A model generated the notes under the pieces. That model was given only the letters and a program-made list of their open reading frames with translations. It had not been told where the DNA came from and searched no databases. 64,000 nucleotides of DNA from Sphingomonas phyllosphaerae (GTDB lineage: Bacteria; Pseudomonadota; Alphaproteobacteria; Sphingomonadales; Sphingomonadaceae), in assembly GCA_036946405.1 (NCBI GenBank), contig JAQIJC010000001.1, forward strand, positions 2,803,501-2,867,500, written 5' to 3'. Position 1 is the first letter of the stretch; every line of letters starts with the position of its first letter. Shown here in pieces: positions 51,151-59,175 of the stretch. Position numbers and translations under genes: made by a program.

Positions 51151-52536
51151 GTGATTGCGCATATCTTGAAGGTCCTGCGGCTCCGCTGGCTGGTGATCGC
51201 CTTGTGCGGTGCGCTCGGGCTGACGCTGGCGGTCTTGTACGCCCTGTTTTGGCCGTCGACCTATTCGGCGACCGCGTCGGTGGTCGCGGTCGTGCAGTCG
51301 CCCGAGACGCTCGGCTCGCGGACGATCGCCGAGCAGCTCTCGTCCGACTATCTGCTGACGCAGGAAGACATCCTGAAGAGCGAACGCGTGGCGCGTCAGG
51401 TCGTCGCACGCACCGGGCTCGCCAAGGCGCCCGGCGCTGCCGAACGCTTCGGATGGGATCCGAGCAGCGGCCCGCTCGAGGAAGAGATTGCGCGCCAGAT
51501 CAGCGGCGGGCTCAACGTGGCGTCCAGCGCGGTCAACTCGCGCGTGATCGAGATCAGCTATCAAAGCGGCGATCCGGTTTTCGCCGCCCAGATGGCGAAC
51601 GCCTTCGCCACGGCCTTCATCGACGTGAACGTCGATCTGCAAGGCGAACCGGCGCGACGGACGGTCGCCGCCTACACCAAGCAGCTCGATGCGATCGCCA
51701 AGCAGATGACCGAGCGTCAGAAGGCGCTCGCCGCCAAGGAGCGTCAGCTCGGCATCGTCTCGTCGAAGGGCGACAGCGATCCCGATACCGCGCAACTCGC
51801 CGCCTTGTCGTCCGGGCTGGCGAGTGCGCAGGCGCAATCGGCCGCGGCGGCATCGCGCGCTGGCGGCGCCGCGCTGCCCGACGCGCTGTCCAGCCCGGTC
51901 GTGCAGTCTCTGCAGACCGAGATCGCGCGGGTCGAGGGGCAGCGGCAGTTGCTCCAGACGACGCTGGGTGCCAACCACCCCGATTATAAGCAGCTTGTGT
52001 CGCAGCTTGCAGGGCTGCGGGGGCAATTGGCGGCGCAACAGCGTCTGATCCGCCAAAGCGCCGCTGCTGCCGCCGCCCAGGCCAAGGCTGCCGAAGGCGG
52101 GCTCAACTCGGCGGTCAAGCGGCAACGCGACGAGGTCATCCGTGCCCGCGCCGACCAGAACGAAGTGTCGGTGCTGGAGCAGGATCTCGCCAATCTGCGC
52201 ACGTCCTACGATCAGGTCGCGCAGCGTCGCGCACAGTTGCTGACGCTTGGCAGCAACGCCGAGAACAACATCTCGCTGCTGTCGAAAGCCGCGGTCGATC
52301 CGACCCCGATCGCGCCGCGTCGCCTGCGCAGCGTGCTCGCGGGATTGATCCTCGGCCTCGGCCTCGGCGTCGCGATCGTGCTGGCACTCGAGTTCCTCGA
52401 CCGCCGCATCCGGTTGAGCTCGCAGCTCGAAACGCTGCTCGGCATCCCCGATCTGGGCAGCATCCGCCCGCAGGGGCACCGCCAGACGCAGCTGCCGCGG
52501 TTCGTCGCGGGCCTGTTGCCGTCAGCGAAGCCCTAG
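51151..52536 (+). CDS. Polysaccharide chain-length determinant (PCP/Wzz, GumC-like) protein
   Basis: About 461 residues from GTG 51151. Two membrane helices bracket a long periplasmic region: WLVIALCGALGLTLAVLYAL at the N-terminus and LAGLILGLGLGVAIVLALEF near the C-terminus. The middle has coiled-coil stretches (KQLDAIAKQMTERQKALAAK). This Wzz topology regulates chain length and bridges OPX and kinase. It does not carry a kinase domain; that is the separate next gene. Confidence 0.88.
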   Translation: MIAHILKVLRLRWLVIALCGALGLTLAVLYALFWPSTYSATASVVAVVQSPETLGSRTIAEQLSSDYLLTQEDILKSERVARQVVARTGLAKAPGAAERFGWDPSSGPLEEEIARQISGGLNVASSAVNSRVIEISYQSGDPVFAAQMANAFATAFIDVNVDLQGEPARRTVAAYTKQLDAIAKQMTERQKALAAKERQLGIVSSKGDSDPDTAQLAALSSGLASAQAQSAAAASRAGGAALPDALSSPVVQSLQTEIARVEGQRQLLQTTLGANHPDYKQLVSQLAGLRGQLAAQQRLIRQSAAAAAAQAKAAEGGLNSAVKRQRDEVIRARADQNEVSVLEQDLANLRTSYDQVAQRRAQLLTLGSNAENNISLLSKAAVDPTPIAPRRLRSVLAGLILGLGLGVAIVLALEFLDRRIRLSSQLETLLGIPDLGSIRPQGHRQTQLPRFVAGLLPSAKP

Positions 52537-52663
52537 TCAGCCGCGTCCGGCTGTTCGCGACGATCGTGGGTAGCCGGGGTGACGCAACGAACACATGGGC
52601 CCGACAGCCTGGCGACTGACAAGCCGCTCGAACGGGACCGCCGCACGCAAGTCGAGGTGAGCA

Positions 52664-53317
52664 GTGGACACGAACATTTCCTTCAACCCGCACCCCGCGG
52701 CCCATGTCGCCGAGGTGAGCGACGACATCGTCGTGCTCCGCAATCCGCATTCGTCGCGTGCCGCCGACCTGCGCCGGCTTGCGCAAACGCTCGCGCTCCG
52801 CTGGTTCGGTGGCGATGACCGCCATCGCGCGCTCGCGGTCATCAGCCCCGATCGCTACGAAGGACGGTCGACCGTCGCCGCCAATCTCGCCTGCCTGTTC
52901 GCGACCGGCGGGGTTCCTACCCTGCTGATCGACGCCGACATGCAGAACCCCAGCCTGCATCTGAAGTTCGGCTCGATGACCTCGCAGCCCACGCCGATCG
53001 GCGGGCAGCGTATCCGCGGGCTGGATAATCTGACGGTGGTGCCCGCGGCGGACCTGCTGAAGGTGGAGCAGACGCCGCTGATCCATAGCCCGCTTCAATC
53101 GCTCATCGAGCGGCGCCGCGCCGAATTCGGCGCGATCTTCATCGACACCGGCGCGGCGGCGACGTCCAACGATTATCAGGTCGCCGCGCTCGCCGCCGGG
53201 GGTGCGCTGCTGGTGACCCGTGACGGGGTCACCCGTGCGCGGCGGGCATCGCGGATGCTGGACAGCTGCGATGATGCCGGGCTGTCGGTCGTGGGCGGGA
53301 TCATGCTCACCGGTTGA
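52664..53317 (+). CDS. EpsG-like BY-kinase-type ATPase
   Basis: A 217-residue P-loop protein of the bacterial tyrosine kinase/ParA group. ISPDRYEGRSTVAANLA is the Walker A, with Arg68 in the usual Lys position; LLIDADMQNP is the Walker A' and IFIDTG the Walker B. There is no C-terminal Tyr cluster. In the EpsG/GelE subgroup an Arg may be normal. GTG start at 52664 behind GAGGTGA. It should associate with the chain-length protein to control export. Confidence 0.78.
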   Translation: MDTNISFNPHPAAHVAEVSDDIVVLRNPHSSRAADLRRLAQTLALRWFGGDDRHRALAVISPDRYEGRSTVAANLACLFATGGVPTLLIDADMQNPSLHLKFGSMTSQPTPIGGQRIRGLDNLTVVPAADLLKVEQTPLIHSPLQSLIERRRAEFGAIFIDTGAAATSNDYQVAALAAGGALLVTRDGVTRARRASRMLDSCDDAGLSVVGGIMLTG

Positions 53318-53388
53318 GTCGCTTGCCCGCGCGGCGGTTGCCGCCCTAAACGCAGGCAAGTTGCGCATCGGATCAGTCAGTTGGGGGC

Positions 53389-54378
53389 GTGGTGACAGAA
53401 TCGACAGTCAAGGTCAGCGTGGTCATCGCCGCCTATAAGGCGGCCGCGACGCTCACACGCGCGATCGACAGCCTCGCCGCGCAGACGCTGACCGATTGGG
53501 AAGCGATCATCGTCGAGGATGCCTCGCCCGACGACACGCTGGAGATGGCGCGGTCGCTGGCGGCGCGTGACGCGCGGGTGCGGGTCGTACCGCTCGAACG
53601 GAACAGCCGGCAGAGCGTCGCGCGCAACCGCGGCATCGAGGAAGCCCGCGGCGACTGGGTGGCGGTGCTCGACGCCGACGATGCCTTCACGCCGGAACGC
53701 CTCGCCACGCTGGTCGGCTATGCCGAGCGACACGCGCTCGACATCGTGGCGGACAACCAGCTGTTCTACGACGCCACCGCCGAGCAGATCTCCCGCGCCT
53801 CGTCGCGACCGGATGCCCCCGATCGCGAATGGACGCTCGCCACGCACCTCGTTGAGGAACGCATCGGGCGCAGCTTCAAATGGGGCCTGCTCAAGCCGGT
53901 GATCCGGCGCGCGTTCCTGACGCAGACCGGCGTCCGATATCGCCCGGAATATCACATGGGCGAGGATTCGCTCTTCTACATGGAGCTGCTAGCGCATGGC
54001 GCGAAGGGGCGCGTGGTCGCGCAGCCGATGTACATCTACACCACCGCCCGTGGTGAGATCTCCGGTCAGGCTTCGGCAGCATCGACCTCGCGATATCGCT
54101 TCGACGAGCATTTCCCGATCTACACGTTCTTCGGCGACCTTTACGGCGCGAAGCTCGATGCTGCGGAAAGCGCCGCGTTGCGCACCGCGATGCGCGCGAC
54201 CATCGCCTCGGATCAGAGCGTCCAGTTCAAGTCGGACGTCAAGGGCGGCCGGCTGACCGCCGCGATCACCCGCTTCGCGCGGCATCCGGGCCTCAGCTAC
54301 TTCCTCTACAAGGGGGCGGATCGTTATTTCCGCCACCGCCTGCCGCACAAGATCAAGGCCCGGTTCGCGAAACGTTGA
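53389..54378 (+). CDS. EPS glycosyltransferase, family 2
   Basis: A 329-residue GT-A enzyme: VKVSVVIAAYKAAATLTRAI, IIVEDASPDDTLEMARSL, NRGIEEARGDWVAVLDADDA and RPEYHMGEDSLFYMELL. The DxD and the late acidic motif are complete. GTG at 53389 or 53392. Sugar unknown. Follows the EpsG-like gene after 71 bases. Confidence 0.87.
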   Translation: MVTESTVKVSVVIAAYKAAATLTRAIDSLAAQTLTDWEAIIVEDASPDDTLEMARSLAARDARVRVVPLERNSRQSVARNRGIEEARGDWVAVLDADDAFTPERLATLVGYAERHALDIVADNQLFYDATAEQISRASSRPDAPDREWTLATHLVEERIGRSFKWGLLKPVIRRAFLTQTGVRYRPEYHMGEDSLFYMELLAHGAKGRVVAQPMYIYTTARGEISGQASAASTSRYRFDEHFPIYTFFGDLYGAKLDAAESAALRTAMRATIASDQSVQFKSDVKGGRLTAAITRFARHPGLSYFLYKGADRYFRHRLPHKIKARFAKR

Positions 54379-54402
54379 AATATTTCTACCGCCTGACATC
54401 GC

Positions 54403-54418
54403 CGACCTGCGCAGGTCG
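54403..54418. promoter_or_regulatory. Perfect 16-base palindrome upstream of the DUF1800 gene
   Basis: CGACCTGCGCAGGTCG lies 24 bases after the GT2 stop, in the 158-base gap before DUF1800. It may be an operator or part of a stem-loop. Confidence 0.35.
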
Positions 54419-54536
54419 ACGCCGCGCCACGAACGGCGCGCGCCGTCACCCCCTTCAACTGCTTATTAAGTAAGCCTGTTTAGAGGCAGCGGGACAGAAG
54501 CGAGCGGCCCGCGCCGCCATCTACAGGAATAAGACG

Positions 54537-56276
54537 TTGTTCGAAAACGACGGAGCGTCGCTGCCCTTGTGCAGCGAGGCAGAGCAGCCGTGCGTCCAGC
54601 CGGACAGCACGTCGGGCGCTGCCAAAACAGCACCGGCACTGGCTGCGATGCTGTTGCTGGAAGCATGTGGCGGCGGCGGGGGAAGCGACGCGACCCCGGC
54701 CCCCGCGGCGTCGACGCCGTCGGTCGCCGGCCCGACCACCCCGGTCGTCGTGGTCGAGGCGAAGCCGACCGCCGCGGAGGCGAGCCGCTTTCTGCAACAG
54801 GCCACGATGGGCGCGACGCGCGCGTCGATCGACGCGCTGGTGGCGACGGGCTATTCGGCGTGGCTCAAGGAACAGTTCGCAATGCCTCGTGCGACGTCGC
54901 ACTGGGACTGGCTTACGGCCCGCGGCTATGGCGTCCCGGAAAACGAGGGCAATCACGCCGGCTTCGACAACACGATGTGGCGGCAGCTCATCACCGACCC
55001 CGGCCAGCTTCGCCAACGCGTCGGCATGGCGTTGCTCGACATTCTGGTCGTCGGCATCGGCGGGCTGGTCAGCAGCTTCCGGCAGTTCACGATGGCTGCC
55101 TATGTCGATGCACTGCTCGACAATGCGTTCGGGAATTACCGCGACATCCTGAACGCCGTCACCTTCAGCCCGGCGATGGCGATGTTCCTGACCTACATGG
55201 GCAACCGCAAGGCAAATCCGAGCACCGGCGCGCAACCCGACGAGAATTACGCGCGCGAATTGTTGCAGCTCTTCACGCTCGGCACGCAATTGCTGGCACC
55301 GGACGGCACGCCGAAAACGGCCGATCTGGCGGCATCGGAAACCTTCACCGTCGCCGACGTGTCCGGTCTGGCGCGCGTGTTCACCGGCCTCACCTGGGCA
55401 TCGAACGTCTCGGCGACCACGGAACGTACGCGCCTGCCGCTCCAGATGAACGCCGCCTGGCATGAAACCGGCGCATCCAGCTTCCTGGGGACGACCGTTT
55501 CGGGCGAAGGCATGGCCGCCGTCAAGGCTGCGCTCGACACCATCTTCGCGCATCCGAACCTTCCGCCGTTCGTTTCGCGGCAGTTGATCCAGAAATTGGT
55601 GACCTCGAACCCCTCGCCCGCCTATGTCGCGCGCGTCTCGGCAGTGTTCACCGACAACGGCACCGGCGTGCGCGGCGACATGAAGGCGGTGATCACCGCG
55701 ATCCTGCTCGATGCCGACGCGCGCTCGGCCGCCACGCTTGCCAGCACGACCACCGGAAGGCTGCGGGCACCGATCCTGCGGCTGACCGCCTGGGCGCGCG
55801 CCTTCAAGGCCGGTTCGCCCTCCGACGCCTGGGGCTTCGGCGACACGTCATCAGTGCCGAACGCGCTCGGCCAGTCGCCCGGCCGCAGCCCGAGCGTCTT
55901 CAACTTCTATCGCCCCGGCTACACGCCGCCCGCGACGTCCGTCGCACAGGCGGGACTGGTCGCGCCCGAATTCCAGCTGACCAACGAACAATCCGTCATC
56001 GGCTACGTCAATTACATGCAGAAGGTGGTCGGCAAGGGCATGGGCGACGTCACCGCCGACTATGCCGACATGCTGGCGATCGCCGGGGACAGTTCGGCTC
56101 TGGTCACCGAGGTGAACCTGCTCCTCGCCGCCGGCCAGCTCTCCGCGGCGAGTACGGCCATGATCAAGGCTGCCGTCGACAGCGTCTCCGTGTCGGCCAG
56201 CAACGGCCTCATCAACCGTGTCGGCATCGCGATCCTGCTGACGCTGGCCGCTCCCGAATTCCTGGTGGTGAAGTAA
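54537..56276 (+). CDS. DUF1800 domain protein, probable lipoprotein
   Basis: A 579-residue DUF1800 protein. After a polar N-terminus of about 36 residues comes a short hydrophobic stretch and a lipobox-like LLLEAC followed by Gly-rich residues and a Pro/Ala linker. DUF1800 motifs: EASRFLQQATMGATRASIDA, RQRVGMALLDILVV, DENYARELLQLFTLG and FYRPGYTP. The TTG at 54537 is an unusual start and the signal atypical, so the true start may lie later. Function unknown. It pairs with DUF1501 (next gene, 1 base apart), a frequent partnership. Confidence 0.8.
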   Translation: MFENDGASLPLCSEAEQPCVQPDSTSGAAKTAPALAAMLLLEACGGGGGSDATPAPAASTPSVAGPTTPVVVVEAKPTAAEASRFLQQATMGATRASIDALVATGYSAWLKEQFAMPRATSHWDWLTARGYGVPENEGNHAGFDNTMWRQLITDPGQLRQRVGMALLDILVVGIGGLVSSFRQFTMAAYVDALLDNAFGNYRDILNAVTFSPAMAMFLTYMGNRKANPSTGAQPDENYARELLQLFTLGTQLLAPDGTPKTADLAASETFTVADVSGLARVFTGLTWASNVSATTERTRLPLQMNAAWHETGASSFLGTTVSGEGMAAVKAALDTIFAHPNLPPFVSRQLIQKLVTSNPSPAYVARVSAVFTDNGTGVRGDMKAVITAILLDADARSAATLASTTTGRLRAPILRLTAWARAFKAGSPSDAWGFGDTSSVPNALGQSPGRSPSVFNFYRPGYTPPATSVAQAGLVAPEFQLTNEQSVIGYVNYMQKVVGKGMGDVTADYADMLAIAGDSSALVTEVNLLLAAGQLSAASTAMIKAAVDSVSVSASNGLINRVGIAILLTLAAPEFLVVK

Positions 56277-56277
56277 C

Positions 56278-57669
56278 ATGAGCCGATTCGTCCACGATCA
56301 GTCACGCCGCGCCTTTCTCAAGCGTTCCTGCGCGCTCGGCATGGCTGGCGTTGCCGCCCCCTTCCTGACCAGCCTCGGCGCGATCGGCGAGGCCGCGGCC
56401 GCGACCGCCAACGACTATAAGGCTCTGGTCTGCGTCTTTCTTTATGGCGGCATGGACTATGCCAATACGGTCGTGCCCTATGACACGGCGGGTCACGGCC
56501 TCTATTACGCCGCACGCCGCAACATCGCGCTCGAACGCGAGGCGCTCGCCGCTACGGCGCTGACGCCATCGGTCGATCTTGGCGGCGGCCGGCAATATGC
56601 GCTCGCGCCGACCATGACCGCGCTCAAGCCGCTGTTCGACGCCGGGCGCATGGCCGTCATGCTCAACGTCGGCACGCTGACGCAGCCGACGACCAAGGCA
56701 CAGTTCACCGCCAAGTCCGTCCGGCTGCCGCCGCGACTGTTCAGCCATAACGATCAGCAGAGCTTCTTCATGGCCTCGAACCCGGAAGGCGCGCCTTCGG
56801 GGTGGGGCGGCCGGATCGGCGACGTGTTCCAGAACGGCAACGGCGCCGCGACGCTCACCTGCATGAACGCCAGCGGCAATGCAGTGTTTTTAAGCGGCCG
56901 CAGCGCGCTGTCCTATTCGGTCGGCACCAGCGGCCCGGTCGCCCTGCTCGGCCGTGCCTCGACGCTCTACAGCTCGTCCGCCGCGCAGCAGGCGCTGAGA
57001 GCAATGATGACGGCGCAGTCGCCGAACCTGCTGGCGACCGAACATGCGGCCATCTCCCGGCGCGCGCTGGACACCTACGATCAGGTGACCGGCGCGCTGA
57101 CGCAGGCCCCCGCGTCGGCATTCCCGTTGTTCCCGGCGTCCAACTCCCTTGCCGACCAGCTCAAGATGGTCGCGCGGATGATTTCGGTCTCGGCCGATCT
57201 GGGCATGCGGCGACAGGTGTTCATGGTGTCGATGGGCGGCTTCGACGTGCACGACAATCTCGCAACCGATCACCCCGTGCTGATGCAGCGGGTCAGCGAG
57301 GCGATCCGCGCCTTCCACGACACCACCGTCGCGCTCGGCGTCTCGGAGAAGGTCACGACGTTCACCGCCTCGGACTTCGGACGCACCCTGGTGTCGAACG
57401 ACGACGGCTCCGATCACGGCTGGGGATCGATGCATTTCGCGGTCGGCGGCGCAGTGAGCGGACGGCGCTTCTATGGCACGCCACCCGAGATCGGCAACGG
57501 CACCGCCAGCGACGTCGGGCACGGCCGGCTGCTCCCGACGATGGCGGTCGATCAATATGCCGCCACGCTCGCGAGCTGGTTCGGCGTTTCGGCCGGGGAG
57601 ATGGCGACGGTGCTGCCGAACATCGGCAACTATGACGCGTCGACCCGCGATGTCGGCTTTCTCGGCTGA
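56278..57669 (+). CDS. DUF1501 family protein (Tat-exported)
   Basis: A 463-residue protein with a Tat-like signal (SRRAFLKRSCALGMAGVAAP) and an alkaline-phosphatase/sulfatase-like fold. Metal-site regions: LVCVFLYGGMDYANTVVPYD, MGGFDVHDNL and DFGRTLVSNDDGSDHGWG. It follows DUF1800 and ends at a clear terminator. The pair is usually found together, but its reaction is not established; modification of the polysaccharide is only an inference. Confidence 0.85.
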   Translation: MSRFVHDQSRRAFLKRSCALGMAGVAAPFLTSLGAIGEAAAATANDYKALVCVFLYGGMDYANTVVPYDTAGHGLYYAARRNIALEREALAATALTPSVDLGGGRQYALAPTMTALKPLFDAGRMAVMLNVGTLTQPTTKAQFTAKSVRLPPRLFSHNDQQSFFMASNPEGAPSGWGGRIGDVFQNGNGAATLTCMNASGNAVFLSGRSALSYSVGTSGPVALLGRASTLYSSSAAQQALRAMMTAQSPNLLATEHAAISRRALDTYDQVTGALTQAPASAFPLFPASNSLADQLKMVARMISVSADLGMRRQVFMVSMGGFDVHDNLATDHPVLMQRVSEAIRAFHDTTVALGVSEKVTTFTASDFGRTLVSNDDGSDHGWGSMHFAVGGAVSGRRFYGTPPEIGNGTASDVGHGRLLPTMAVDQYAATLASWFGVSAGEMATVLPNIGNYDASTRDVGFLG

Positions 57670-57732
57670 AACGTCACACCGAACCTATCGAACATCCACG
57701 TCGCATCTCGCGGACTTCTATAGAAGATCATC

Positions 57733-57779
57733 AGCCGCCCGGCCGCGACACGACATCGCGTCCGGGCGGCTGCTTTATT
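57733..57779 (+). terminator. Intrinsic terminator after DUF1501
   Basis: AGCCGCCCGG at 57733-57742 pairs with CCGGGCGGCT at 57762-57771, followed by GCTTTATTG. It marks the end of the export-DUF1800-DUF1501 operon. Confidence 0.75.
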
Positions 57780-57931
57780 GTCACAAGTGCCTGTGAGACT
57801 TTCCACATCCGTAACGATCGGGCGGTACCGCGCCAGGATCTTCCGCAACAACCATCGAATTCTTGACGGTTAATCGCCGGTAACCCTGTTGATTAGCCAG
57901 AAGCTAAGCGCGCGATGCGACAAGCATCGGC

Positions 57932-59068
57932 ATGACCTACCATCGCGCTGCGCTCTCCTCCCTGCTGCTCACCAGCCTTGCCGCTTGCGGCGGCGGCCAG
58001 TCGTCCGGTTCCGCCACCGGGAGCGTCGCTCCCGTCACGGTCGTCGCGACGCCGCCAGCAACGGCAGAGGCCACCCCCGCCCCGACGCCGAGCCCCACGC
58101 CCGCACCAACCGCCGTACCGGCATCGTCGCCCTCCGAAGCACCGACCAGCGGCGCTGGCCAGTCCTCCGGCAGCCTCGCGCTCCCGACCCCGACGGAGAT
58201 CGGCGCGGCCTCGCCCTGCACCGGCAATTACGCGCAGACCGACACGTCATCGCTGCCCGAGATCACCGTCAAGAGCGGCGGCGTCAACGGCTGGGATGAG
58301 CGGTATGTCGGACGTCCGCTGAGCCTGCTCAACGCCAGGATCGATCATTGCGAGACGTTCGACGGGTCGGTCAGCCTCGCCGGCCCGATGCTCTTCGCCC
58401 GCGGCCACTCCGACTTCGGCAACACCAAGTTCGACGCTGCGGGCGGTGCCGCCTACACCTTCGCGAACGGCAAGCTGGTGCTCAATGCGTATCAGGACGC
58501 GTCGGACGCGCGCAGCGGGCTGGTCCAGTCGGTCAGCTCGACGCAAGCCTATCAGGCCGCGATGATCCAGCCCAACCAGTCGGGCTACACCTGCGCGGGT
58601 TGCTATTGGGAAGCGCGCATGAAGATGCCGACCGCATGGGGCACGTGGGCGGCGTTCTGGCTGCTCAGCCCCGACGATCCCAAGAACCGCGGCCACCTCG
58701 AGGTCGACGGCATCGAATATTACGGCCTCGGCAACAAGCGCGGCCATCACCACGCCATCCACCGCTGGCAGAGCGGGAAGTCGAGCGGCAATTTCAGCGG
58801 CTACAGCCTGTCGGATACGATCGGTGACGGCGATTGGCATACCTATGGCATCGATCTGCGCGGCATCGCCAGGATCGACGGCAAGCCCGCGATCGTGATC
58901 TACATGGACGGCAAGGAAGTCGACCGCCTCGTCGCGGACGCCGACTATTTCACCTCGCCCTTCTACTATCTGGTCAATCTGGCGACCAAGACGCCGAAGA
59001 CCGGCGCGATCACCTATCCGCAGTCGCTGGAGGTGGATTACATCACCGCCTGGAAACCGCGCGGATGA
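57932..59068 (+). CDS. GH16 family glycoside hydrolase, lipoprotein
   Basis: A 378-residue lipoprotein: signal peptide and lipobox LAAC (Cys19), then a 60-residue Pro/Thr/Ala linker and a GH16 domain. The catalytic motif is EVDGIE (Glu257, Asp259, Glu262), flanked by GTWAAFWLL and HHHAIHRW. It is clearly paralogous to the gene at 42368, sharing YTCAGCYWEAR and the C-terminal FYYLVNLA. It probably acts on the cell-surface polysaccharide. It stands alone between two hairpins. Confidence 0.88.
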   Translation: MTYHRAALSSLLLTSLAACGGGQSSGSATGSVAPVTVVATPPATAEATPAPTPSPTPAPTAVPASSPSEAPTSGAGQSSGSLALPTPTEIGAASPCTGNYAQTDTSSLPEITVKSGGVNGWDERYVGRPLSLLNARIDHCETFDGSVSLAGPMLFARGHSDFGNTKFDAAGGAAYTFANGKLVLNAYQDASDARSGLVQSVSSTQAYQAAMIQPNQSGYTCAGCYWEARMKMPTAWGTWAAFWLLSPDDPKNRGHLEVDGIEYYGLGNKRGHHHAIHRWQSGKSSGNFSGYSLSDTIGDGDWHTYGIDLRGIARIDGKPAIVIYMDGKEVDRLVADADYFTSPFYYLVNLATKTPKTGAITYPQSLEVDYITAWKPRG

Positions 59069-59091
59069 CGGTCGCAGCGGTGGCGTGAAGA

Positions 59092-59154
59092 GCGGCGATC
59101 ATGGATGCGGGTGGCGCGACCGTCTCACCCGCATCCGCGCTGCACGATCGCCGT
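59092..59154. terminator. Bidirectional hairpin between convergent genes
   Basis: GGATGCGGGTG (59103-59113) pairs perfectly with CACCCGCATCC (59126-59136), and an outer CGGCGATC/GATCGCCG pair extends it. Its place between the convergent GH16 and MFS genes fits a shared terminator. Confidence 0.65.
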
Positions 59155-59175
59155 CGCGGCCCGCTCACGCATCGA

